Source: Phenylobacterium soli (GTDB lineage Bacteria; Pseudomonadota; Alphaproteobacteria; Caulobacterales; Caulobacteraceae). From it: a stretch of 64,000 nucleotides of DNA. The notes under the pieces were generated by a model, which was not told the DNA's origin, did not search any database, and saw only the letters and a program-made list of their open reading frames with translations. This document shows positions 8,336 to 14,408 of the stretch, in pieces (the first letter of the stretch is position 1; each line of letters starts with the position of its first letter). The position numbers and the translations under genes were made by a program. Location: contig NZ_QFYQ01000001.1 in the NCBI RefSeq assembly GCF_003254475.1, forward strand, positions 434,001 through 498,000. The letters are read 5' to 3'.

Positions 8336-8397
8336 AACCACGGACCGCACGGATGGCGCGGACGGTGTCGTCCGTAGGGTCCGTGAAATCCGTGGTT
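8336..8397. repeat. Nested inverted repeat of the CCACGGAC type
   Basis: AACCACGGA at 8336-8344 is the exact reverse complement of TCCGTGGTT at 8389-8397. Between them are further inverted units (ACGGA near 8350, GTCCGT near 8369 and 8379), so the whole segment can fold into a branched cruciform. It lies in the gap between the convergent ptsN and DUF1150 genes. Phrases such as TCCGTGAAATCCGTGG recur in intergenic DNA of many genomes, in my recollection, which suggests a dispersed repeat. Confidence 0.7.
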
Positions 8398-8414
8398 GGA
8401 AGTTCGTGCCTCCA

Positions 8415-8452
8415 CGCCGCCCTCCCCCTGAGGCGGGAGAAGGAGGGCGGCG
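8415..8452. repeat. Intergenic inverted repeat / possible bidirectional terminator
   Basis: CGCCGCCCTCC and GGAGGGCGGCG form a perfect 11 bp stem with a 16-nt loop. It stands 12 bases past the DUF1150 stop on one side and about 90 past ptsN on the other, where both transcripts should end. No T-tract is present on either strand. Confidence 0.6.
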
Positions 8453-8463
8453 CTTGGCGATGC

Positions 8464-8721
8464 TCAGTGCACCGAGACCGGGGCCAGCTCGTGGGCGAGG
8501 GCGGCCGCGACCGCGGAGTCGCGGTCGGTGAGGACGGCGAGGCGCTCGCCGTCGGCGCGGTGCACCGCGTAAAGGGTCTGGTCGGGATCTAGCTCGATCC
8601 CCTGGATCTGGGCCGATGGCACGCTGGCGATGATTTCCGCGGCTTTCACGGGCCTCACATAGACCAGCTGCGGCGCGCCCAGCGCGGCAAAGGCTTCAGT
8701 CGACAGTACAGGTGTCATCAT
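8464..8721 (-). CDS. DUF1150 family small protein
   Basis: The 85 aa product begins MMTPVLSTEAFAALGAPQLVYVRPVKAAEI and ends with a second compact block (LYAVHRADGERLAVLTDRDSAVAAALAHEL). This pattern I recognise as DUF1150, small alphaproteobacterial proteins commonly encoded next to an Hsp20 gene. The start is supported by GGAGG five bases before ATG 8721; ATG 8718 is equally in frame. Function is unknown. It follows hsp20 on the same strand across 120 bp that contain a hairpin (8785-8806), so a shared heat-induced transcript is plausible. Confidence 0.8.
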   Translation of the reverse strand: MMTPVLSTEAFAALGAPQLVYVRPVKAAEIIASVPSAQIQGIELDPDQTLYAVHRADGERLAVLTDRDSAVAAALAHELAPVSVH

Positions 8722-8784
8722 GACCACCTCCGAGAACTCAACGCGTCGGACGGTCGCCGGTTCAGCCAACCATCCTATGCACTC

Positions 8785-8806
8785 GACGCCGGACCATCCG
8801 GCCGTC
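8785..8806 (-). other. Hairpin between hsp20 and the DUF1150 gene
   Basis: Read on the minus strand, GACG-GCCGGA, a TGG loop and TCCGGC-GTC pair over 9 bp with one bulged G. It could protect the upstream hsp20 mRNA or reduce read-through into the DUF1150 gene. No T-run follows. Confidence 0.5.
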
Positions 8807-8841
8807 ACTACTTACCTTTCGGCCTCGCTCAACTGATCGGC

Positions 8842-9267
8842 TCAACCGGCGCTGCGGATCGGAACCTTGACGATCCGCTTTTCCGGCTCCGGCCGGGCGA
8901 GGTCGATGTGGAGTAGGCCGTGCTCCAGGGTCGCGCCTTCCACCACCATGCCGTCGGCCAGGACGAAGGTCCGAAGGAACCCCCGCGAGGCGATACCACG
9001 ATGCAGGTAGGCCTCTTCCGGTTTGGCGCCCGCCTCCCGCCGGCCGGCGACCACCAGCTGGCGGTCCTCGACGGTCACCTCGAGCTGGTCGGGCGAGAAG
9101 CCCGCCACGGCCAGGGTGATGCGGATCCCGTCGTCGCCGCGGTCTTCCACATTGTAGGGCGGATAGCTTTCGGCGGCGGCCTTGGCGGCGCGTTCGGCCA
9201 GGGCGCGGGTGTGTTCGAAGCCCAGCAGAAATGGGCTGTCGAAGAGGATCGAGCGATTCATTCCCAT
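8842..9267 (-). CDS. Hsp20-family small heat shock protein (IbpA-like)
   Basis: This ATP-independent holdase chaperone has 141 aa. A short N-terminal arm (MGMNRSILFDSPFLLGFEHT) precedes the alpha-crystallin domain (residues about 35-125, with YNVEDRGDDGIRITLAVAGF and GIASRGFLRTFVLADGM). The C-terminal tail contains an IxV/I-type anchor (RIVKVPI). This is the class A (IbpA-type) layout of proteobacteria. ATG 9267 follows AAGGA by six bases. The leader carries a sigma-32-like promoter and a hairpin that pairs with this ribosome site (see 9268-9330), indicating heat control at both transcription and translation. A DUF1150 gene lies downstream. Confidence 0.93.
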   Translation of the reverse strand: MGMNRSILFDSPFLLGFEHTRALAERAAKAAAESYPPYNVEDRGDDGIRITLAVAGFSPDQLEVTVEDRQLVVAGRREAGAKPEEAYLHRGIASRGFLRTFVLADGMVVEGATLEHGLLHIDLARPEPEKRIVKVPIRSAG

Positions 9268-9330
9268 CAGAGTCCTTGCCTGAAGCGACTCTCCGGACGG
9301 GCCGCCCGGTAGCGGCGCGGCTCATCCGGA
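9268..9330 (-). promoter_or_regulatory. ROSE-like RNA thermometer in the hsp20 leader
   Basis: On the minus strand the leader folds into two hairpins. Hairpin I (9330-9293) has an outer CCGGA/TCCGG stem and an inner GCCGC/GCGGC stem. Hairpin II (9292-9269) pairs AGAGTC with GACTCT, then a bulged G, then CTT with AAG, around a CAGGC loop. The ribosome site AAGGA lies wholly in the 3' strand of hairpin II, and the ATG follows one base later. The opposing strand contains TCGCT, matching the UYGCU signature of ROSE elements, including their bulged G. The fold is read by eye; no energy was calculated. Confidence 0.65.
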
Positions 9331-9337
9331 CAAGCTC

Positions 9338-9367
9338 TATGTGGGACGTCGGAAGGGCCTTTTCAAC
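9338..9367 (-). promoter_or_regulatory. Sigma-32-like heat shock promoter of hsp20
   Basis: On the minus strand GTTGAAA (9367-9361), a 15-base spacer and CCCACATA (9345-9338) resemble the sigma-32 consensus CTTGAAA and CCCCATNT. The expected transcript start near 9331 coincides with the foot of the first leader hairpin and gives a leader of about 64 nt. Confidence 0.6.
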
Positions 9368-9462
9368 GCAAGGGGCCAGGACCCGCCGCGCCCGCCTCTT
9401 GACGCCGGGACCTTAACGCAGGTTGGTTGGCCGCGCGCCCAGGGTGTGGGCGCAAGTCCAGG

Positions 9463-10740
9463 ATGTTTCACGTGCGCTCCCTGCTTCGCCTGTTCGACAG
9501 GCCCCGCCCCGCCCGATCCGCGCAGGAGCCGGCCGTCGGCCTGACCGCCGGGTCCTCGGCCGAAAGCCAGCCGACTTCGGGCCTGCTGACGGTGGAGCTG
9601 GCCGCCAAGGCGGCCGCGCCGACCACGGCGACGCTGCGGGTCTTCGTGGGCGCGGCGGCGACGCCCGCCTTCGAGAAGCCGCTGAGCTTCGGGCCGCAGG
9701 AGCTGCGCACCTGGGTGGCGATCCACGGCCACCTGGTCGCCAACGGACCGCTGGCGGTGCGGCTGGAGCTGGCCGACGCCGCCGGCGCGGTGCTGGCCCA
9801 GACCCGGCTGACCCTGAAGGTGCGCAACGAGGGCGAGCTCGCCGAGATCACCCGCCGGAGCCTGACGTCGCGCGGCGTCGCCCTGGTGGTGGATGAGCTG
9901 GACGCGCGGCTCTACGACTACGCCGACGACAGCCTCGCCGCCTGGTACGACCGCTCGCCCGAGGCGATCGAGGCGCACCTGAAGATGCTCGGCGACACGG
10001 GCCAGGCGAGCCCCGAGGAGGTCGAGGCCCTGCGCCAGTTCACGCGCGACGGCTTCATGGTCGTCCCCGGCGTCGTGGACGAGGACCTGCTGAGCCGGCT
10101 CAACGCGGCGCTCGACGACGCGGTGGCCAAGAAGGTCGAGGGCTACGAGTGGGGGGTCAGCCAGCGGCTGCACAACCTGCACCTCCAGTACCCGGCGATC
10201 CGCGAGCTCTGGCTGCACGCCAAGGTCATCAGGATGCTGCGCCTGATCTTCGGCGCGGCGGGCCGGCCCTGCCAGTCGCTCACCTATGTGTTCGGCTCCC
10301 AGCAGGAGCACCATCAGGACACCATCCACCTGACCTCGTTCCCGGCCGGCCGGATGTGCGGGGTATGGACGGCGCTGGAAGACGTGCAGCCGGACTCCGG
10401 CGAGCTGGTGGTCTTCCCCGGCAGCCATCGCCTGCCGCGCGTCTATATGAAGGACGCCGGCATCCCCAAGGTCGGCGAGGACTGGAGCCAGTTCGGCGAG
10501 ACCGTGACGCCGCTCTGGACTCGCCTGCTCGACAACAAGTTCCGCCGCGAGGTCTACCGGCCCAAGGCCGGCACGGTGCTGATCTGGCACGAGAACCTGA
10601 TGCACGCCGGCTCGATGCGGCTCGACATGTCGAAGTCGCGGCGCTCGATCGTCGGCCACTATTTCGCGGAAGGCGCGGTGGTCTACTACGACTCGAGCGG
10701 CATGCCGGGCGTGCTGTACGAGGGCGAGCTGCCGGCCTGA
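9463..10740 (+). CDS. Phytanoyl-CoA dioxygenase family protein
   Basis: This is a putative Fe(II)/2-oxoglutarate oxygenase of the PhyH family, 425 aa from ATG 9463 (a TTG at 9427 would add 12 residues). The C-terminal two thirds hold the double-stranded beta-helix with the metal triad His284-Gln-Asp286 (HQD) and distal His381 (in ENLMHAGSMR). A conserved LTYVFGSQQ segment precedes the HQD. The first 120 or so residues form an extra beta-rich region (GLLTVELAAKAAAPTTATLRV..., VRLELADAAGAVL) not found in minimal PhyH enzymes. Substrate is unknown; bacterial PhyH proteins act on varied small molecules. It converges with the GtrA operon. Confidence 0.82.
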   Translation: MFHVRSLLRLFDRPRPARSAQEPAVGLTAGSSAESQPTSGLLTVELAAKAAAPTTATLRVFVGAAATPAFEKPLSFGPQELRTWVAIHGHLVANGPLAVRLELADAAGAVLAQTRLTLKVRNEGELAEITRRSLTSRGVALVVDELDARLYDYADDSLAAWYDRSPEAIEAHLKMLGDTGQASPEEVEALRQFTRDGFMVVPGVVDEDLLSRLNAALDDAVAKKVEGYEWGVSQRLHNLHLQYPAIRELWLHAKVIRMLRLIFGAAGRPCQSLTYVFGSQQEHHQDTIHLTSFPAGRMCGVWTALEDVQPDSGELVVFPGSHRLPRVYMKDAGIPKVGEDWSQFGETVTPLWTRLLDNKFRREVYRPKAGTVLIWHENLMHAGSMRLDMSKSRRSIVGHYFAEGAVVYYDSSGMPGVLYEGELPA

Positions 10741-10773
10741 GACGGGCCAAAGACGGGCCAAAGACGGGCCAGA
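10741..10773 (+). repeat. 11-bp tandem repeat after the PhyH-family gene
   Basis: Two identical GACGGGCCAAA units and a third GACGGGCCAGA begin directly after the PhyH stop codon, in the 45 bp gap to the convergent gtrA gene. The unit resembles the ACGGCCAGA core of the array before rpoN. Confidence 0.9.
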
Positions 10774-10785
10774 GACCGGCCTGGG

Positions 10786-11190
10786 CTAAGCGCGCCGCTC
10801 GGCGAAGGCCCAGAGTTTGGAGGCCGTGAACGACAGCGCCGGGATCACCACCACGACGACCCCAAGGGCGGCGACGAAGGGCCACTTCAGCACCTCGGCG
10901 AAGAGGTGGGTGACGCCGAGGTTGGCGGCGAAACCGATCAGCGACACCACGAGGAAGCGGACGAACTGGGCCCCGTCGAGCGCCGGCCGTCCGAAGGTGA
11001 AGCGCGCGTTGCCGAGGTAGGAGATCCCCACCGAGCACAGGTAGCCGACGGTGGTTGCGGCGGTGGGCGCCAGGTGCCCGAGCTCGCGAGCGGCCAGGGA
11101 GGCGGCGGCGTGGACCGCCGTGGCGGCGAGGCCGACCACGAGGAAGGTCCCGCCCTGGCGGACGGTGGCGGCGTCGGCCCGCAGGCTCAT
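10786..11190 (-). CDS. GtrA-family membrane protein
   Basis: This small four-helix membrane protein of 134 aa has the GtrA pattern (VRQGGTFLVVGLAATAVHAA, GYLCSVGISYLGNARFTF, VRFLVVSLIGFAANLGV, then a last helix ending FTASKLWAFAERR). GtrA proteins are thought to help move undecaprenyl-phosphate-linked sugars across the inner membrane. The start ATG at 11190 overlaps the stop of the upstream methyltransferase gene (ATGA). A GT2 glycosyltransferase of the DPM1/GtrB type lies two genes upstream in the same operon, which supports a lipid-linked sugar role. Confidence 0.88.
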   Translation of the reverse strand: MSLRADAATVRQGGTFLVVGLAATAVHAAASLAARELGHLAPTAATTVGYLCSVGISYLGNARFTFGRPALDGAQFVRFLVVSLIGFAANLGVTHLFAEVLKWPFVAALGVVVVVIPALSFTASKLWAFAERRA

Positions 11191-11930
11191 TCGGCGGGAC
11201 GCTGCAGCGGGCGCTGGGCGATCAGCAGGATGGAGACGCCGAACGGCAGGTCGGCGGCGGCCAGCAGGCCGCGCTCGGCGCCGAACACGGTCTTCAGGAG
11301 GGCGTTCACCGGCGCGCCCGGCATGCCCTCGTCGCCGCCGGTGCGGCCCATGGCGTTCTTGGCCAGCCGCACCGCGGCGATCGGCGGGAACAGCAGGGTG
11401 TTGAAGTGGCTGGCGCGCAGCACTTTCAGCCCCGCCTGCTCGAACAGGCGGCGGTAGGCGGGCAGCTTGTAGCGGCGCTGGTGGTGGTGGGCGGCGTCGT
11501 GGTCGCTCCACATCCAGGGGCAGGCCGGGACGGTGGTGACCATGTAGCCGCCCGGCTTGAGGTATTCGCCGAGCCGGGCGACCGCGCCGGCGTCGTCGGG
11601 CACGTGCTCGATGACGTCGAAGCAGGCGACGAGGTCGAAGGCCTTGCCGAAATCAGGCGCCGACTGGGGCAGGAAGCCGCCGCGGACGTCGACCCCGAAG
11701 GTCTCGGCGGCATAGGCGCGGCTCTCGTCGTCCGGCTCGATGGCCACCACCTCGCCGAACCGCTTGAGCATCTCGAGGTTGCCGCCCGGGCCGCAGCCGG
11801 CCTCGAGGATCTGCGCCGGACGGGGCAGCGGCAGGCGGCCGATCTGGCCGGCGAGGATCTCGCGGCGGGCGGCGAACCACCAGTGGTCCCGCTGCAGGAC
11901 CCGCATCTGATCGTAGACGGCGCGTTCCAT
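11187..11930 (-). CDS. SAM-dependent methyltransferase
   Basis: This class I methyltransferase has 247 aa. Motif I is EAGCGPGGN (residues about 43-51), followed by the acidic end of strand 2 (VVAIEPDD) and motif IV LVACFDVIEHVPD. The C-terminal region is rich in HHHQRRY-type polar residues and ends with hydrophobic helices. The start at 11930 overlaps by one base the stop of the glycosyltransferase gene, and its stop overlaps the gtrA start. Translation is therefore probably coupled. A substrate on a polyprenyl-linked glycan is likely from context, but not shown. Confidence 0.85.
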   Translation of the reverse strand: MERAVYDQMRVLQRDHWWFAARREILAGQIGRLPLPRPAQILEAGCGPGGNLEMLKRFGEVVAIEPDDESRAYAAETFGVDVRGGFLPQSAPDFGKAFDLVACFDVIEHVPDDAGAVARLGEYLKPGGYMVTTVPACPWMWSDHDAAHHHQRRYKLPAYRRLFEQAGLKVLRASHFNTLLFPPIAAVRLAKNAMGRTGGDEGMPGAPVNALLKTVFGAERGLLAAADLPFGVSILLIAQRPLQRPAE

Positions 11931-12937
11931 CAGGAGTCGAAGCCGATGCGGTCCTTGACCAGGTAGGTGGGGCGGCCCTTCACCTCCTGGTACATGCGGC
12001 CGAGGTACTCGCCCATGACGCCGAGCGCGATCATCTGCAGGGCGAAGCCGAACAACAGGACGACCATCAGCGAGGCGTAGCCGGGCACGTCGCGCCCGAC
12101 CACCAGCACGCGGACGATGAGGCCGAGGCCGGTGATCACCGCCAGCACGGCCGAACCGATGCCGACCAGGGTCCAGATGCGCAGCGGCAGGGTGGTGAAG
12201 GCGGTCAGGCCGTCGACGGCGAAACGCATCAGCTTGCGATAGCCCCAGGCCGTCTCGCCGGCCATGCGCGCCGGGCGCACGTAGGGCACGCCGACCTGGC
12301 GGAAGCCGACCCAGGCGAACAGGCCCTTCATGAAGCGATTGCGCTCGGGCAGGCGCATCAGCGCCTCGACCACCCGTCGGTCCATCAGCCGGAAGTCGCC
12401 GGTGGAGGCCGGGATCGGATAGTCCGAGAGCATGTTGAACACACGGTAGAACAGGTTGGCGGTGGTCCGCTTCAGCACTGTGTCGCTGGTCCGGTCGCTG
12501 CGCACGCCATAGACCACGTCGTAGCCCTGCTCCCACAGCGCCACGAACTCGGCGATCAGCTCCGGCGGGTCCTGCAGGTCGGCGTCGAGCGGCACGACCA
12601 TGTCGCCGGTCGCGGCCTCGAGGCCCGCCGTGAGGGCCGCCTCCTTGCCGAAGTTGCGGCTGAGGGCGACGGCGCGGATGCGCTTGTCGGCCTTGGCCTT
12701 GGCGCGGAGGAGGTCGAGCGTGTTGTCGCGGCTGCCGTCGTCGACGCAGACGATCTCGAGATCGATCCTGAGCTTGCCCACGGTGGCCTCGAGCCGCTCG
12801 AACAGAGCGTCGAACACCGGCGCCTCGTTGTGCATCGGCACCACCAGCGACAGCCGCTTGCCACGGCTGGAGCGCACGGCGACCGGCGCCGCGGCGGGTG
12901 CGGCTTGGGCGGCGGCCTTGGTGGTGGTGGCGGTCAT
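11930..12937 (-). CDS. GT2 glycosyltransferase, DPM1/GtrB type
   Basis: This family-2 glycosyltransferase of 335 aa probably transfers a sugar from a nucleotide donor to polyprenyl phosphate. The N-terminal catalytic domain shows VVPMHNEAP, VCVDDGSRDNT (DDGS 66-69), ALSRNFGKEAALTAGL and the metal-binding PLDADLQDPPELI. Two transmembrane helices near the C-terminus (about residues 235-300) are separated by a short loop, as in GtrB and ArnC relatives. It is first in a three-gene operon with a methyltransferase and GtrA. ATG 12937 is preceded by a weak GGA ribosome site. Confidence 0.9.
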   Translation of the reverse strand: MTATTTKAAAQAAPAAAPVAVRSSRGKRLSLVVPMHNEAPVFDALFERLEATVGKLRIDLEIVCVDDGSRDNTLDLLRAKAKADKRIRAVALSRNFGKEAALTAGLEAATGDMVVPLDADLQDPPELIAEFVALWEQGYDVVYGVRSDRTSDTVLKRTTANLFYRVFNMLSDYPIPASTGDFRLMDRRVVEALMRLPERNRFMKGLFAWVGFRQVGVPYVRPARMAGETAWGYRKLMRFAVDGLTAFTTLPLRIWTLVGIGSAVLAVITGLGLIVRVLVVGRDVPGYASLMVVLLFGFALQMIALGVMGEYLGRMYQEVKGRPTYLVKDRIGFDS

Positions 12938-12999
12938 GAGGTCCGGCAGGATGGGGGCGAAGTCTTAGGGATTGCTATAGCCGCTCGGAAGCGCGGCCG

Positions 13000-13626
13000 T
13001 CAGAGGGTCAAGTGGCCGAGCGGGCAGAGGGTCTTGCCGTCCGGCATCAGGGCCCAGCCATCCACCTCGCCGCGGGTCTTGGCGGTGTAGCCCAGCCAGC
13101 CGGTCAGGTGCGAGGTGACATCCTTGCGCACCGCGGTGACGTCGGTGCGCTCCGCCCCCGTCTCCCCGGCCCCGACGATGGTCCCGCGCTCGTCGGAGAG
13201 CAGCATGTGCTGGAGCGGCTTCCTGGCCGCCGGATCCCAGGCCCAGCCGAGGACCCGCACGCCGGGCGCCTCGCCACCGTAGCGCTGGGTCACGAGGTCG
13301 GTGTTGCCGACGCAGGCGCCGTCGCGCTTGGGAAACAGCCGGTCGAGCTTCTCGCCGACATAGGGCTTGGCCCAGGCGACGGTGTCGGGAAGGGATTCCT
13401 TGCTGAGGCTGGCCTCGGCCTCGGCGCGCTTGGCGGCGGCCGCGGCGTCGCGCGGCCCCGGCGGCGGCTGGCCTTCGGCCGGGACCGGCGGGCGCGGCTT
13501 GGCCTCGTCGCACGCGGCGAGCGCAAGGCCGGCCAGACTCAGGAGCAGCAGGGTTCCGGAGAGGGCGCCGGACGACACCACGCCGGACAAGGCGAAGGCC
13601 CGCCGGGGTGTCCGGCGGGCCTCCAT
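13000..13626 (-). CDS. Putative lipoprotein of unknown function
   Basis: From ATG 13626 the protein has 208 aa: a basic, then hydrophobic leader (LSLAGLALAAC) with a lipobox whose cysteine is about residue 39, a Pro/Ala-rich linker, and a compact domain from about residue 85. The domain includes VRVLGWAWDPAARKP, GTIVGAGETGAERTDV and HLTGWLGYTAK, resembling a VxGWAxDP/RxDV pattern seen in some proteobacterial surface proteins, but I cannot name the family. The start is uncertain: ATG 13626 overlaps the last base of tRNA-Ala and a terminator-like hairpin lies at 13597-13621. TTG 13590 or GTG 13581 may be the true start. Confidence 0.6.
   Translation of the reverse strand: MEARRTPRRAFALSGVVSSGALSGTLLLLSLAGLALAACDEAKPRPPVPAEGQPPPGPRDAAAAAKRAEAEASLSKESLPDTVAWAKPYVGEKLDRLFPKRDGACVGNTDLVTQRYGGEAPGVRVLGWAWDPAARKPLQHMLLSDERGTIVGAGETGAERTDVTAVRKDVTSHLTGWLGYTAKTRGEVDGWALMPDGKTLCPLGHLTL
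13597..13621 (-). terminator. Terminator-like hairpin after tRNA-Ala
   Basis: On the minus strand GGCCCGCCGG, loop ACACC and CCGGCGGGCC form a perfect 10 bp stem starting 5 bases after the tRNA CCA end, followed by TTCGCCTT. The T-run is poor, so termination may be partial. The stem lies inside the first codons of the lipoprotein if that gene starts at 13626. Confidence 0.55.
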
Positions 13627-13701
13627 GGTGGAGCTAAGCGGAGTCGAACCGCTGACCTCTTGAATGCCATTCAAGCGCTCTACCAACTGAGCTATAGCCC
13701 C
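13626..13701 (-). tRNA. tRNA-Ala (anticodon GGC)
   Basis: This 76-nt gene with encoded CCA reads GGGGCTATAGCTCAG at the 5' end on the minus strand, a D arm with GTTGGTAGAGC, an anticodon arm CTTGA-ATGGCAT-TCAAG (anticodon GGC), and a T arm GCGGTTCGACTCCGC. The acceptor stem is GGGGCTA/TAGCTCC with one non-Watson-Crick pair, as in the E. coli alanine GGC tRNA. It decodes GCC and GCU. Confidence 0.97.
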
Positions 13702-13743
13702 GAGGTCATCTCTCGGCAGGGGTTGGTCCCGCGAGAGGCGCGG

Positions 13744-13772
13744 AACCTATTCAGACAGATCGACAAGATCAA
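13744..13772 (-). promoter_or_regulatory. Putative tRNA-Ala promoter
   Basis: On the minus strand TTGATC (13772-13767), a 17-base spacer and TAGGTT (13749-13744) stand about 43 bases ahead of the mature tRNA 5' end, a plausible sigma-70-type promoter. Confidence 0.5.
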
Positions 13773-13826
13773 GAGCGGCCGGAGACGATTTTTGTCGCGG
13801 CCCCGGCCAGCCCCTGATTTTCGACC

Positions 13827-14285
13827 CTATTCCTCGTCGCCGTCGGGCAGGCCCTCGATCTCGGAATCGTCGAAATCGTCGTCGTCTTCCTCGAGGAACG
13901 GCACGTCGTCGGCGTCTTCCACGTCCTCGTCGTCAGCGAATTCGCCGAGGTCCTCGGAGACCGCCGGCGCAGGCTCGGCGTCGTCCTCGTCGTCGTCGCC
14001 GCCCAGCGGCGGCTCGTCGACGACTTCGTCGAGCTCGGGCGCGCCGACGTCCTCTTCTTCGTCCTCGTCGCTTTCGGCGCCGCCCTTGACCTGATCGTCA
14101 CGATCCTCGTCGGGCTCGGGCTCGGGCGTCGCCACGCGGGCGCGGACCCGCCGATTGCGGATCGCCTCGTCAGGGTCGAACTCGTTGCCGCACTTGGGGC
14201 AATGGGCCGGCCGCTTGTTGAGGTCGTAGAACTTAGCTTGGCAGTTGGGGCAGATCTGTTTGGCGCCCAGCTCGGGAGTGGCCAA
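13827..14285 (-). CDS. FYDLN acid protein (TIGR02300 family)
   Basis: The N-terminus (MATPELGAKQICPNCQAKFY, then DLNKRPAHCPKCGNEFDP) is a zinc ribbon with Cys12, Cys15, Cys29 and Cys32 and the FYDLN motif. The rest of the 152 aa is an extremely acidic, probably disordered tail of Asp/Glu runs. This is the TIGR02300 family, conserved in alphaproteobacteria and of unknown function. The zinc ribbon suggests a nucleic-acid or polymerase-associated role, which is inference. The start is TTG at 14285 with GAGG 9 bases upstream. It is divergent from aroA, and a perfect TTGACA lies at 14356-14351 on its strand. Confidence 0.9.
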   Translation of the reverse strand: MATPELGAKQICPNCQAKFYDLNKRPAHCPKCGNEFDPDEAIRNRRVRARVATPEPEPDEDRDDQVKGGAESDEDEEEDVGAPELDEVVDEPPLGGDDDEDDAEPAPAVSEDLGEFADDEDVEDADDVPFLEEDDDDFDDSEIEGLPDGDEE

Positions 14286-14408
14286 TGTCGCGTGCCTCTG
14301 AGGTCTCGGATGTCGCGGAAGCCGGCTCCCTTGCCATGAGGGAGGGCGGCTGTCAAAAGCAATCCCCCTCGTGAAATCCCAAGGCCTCGGGAGGCTCGTT
14401 TTCAACCG

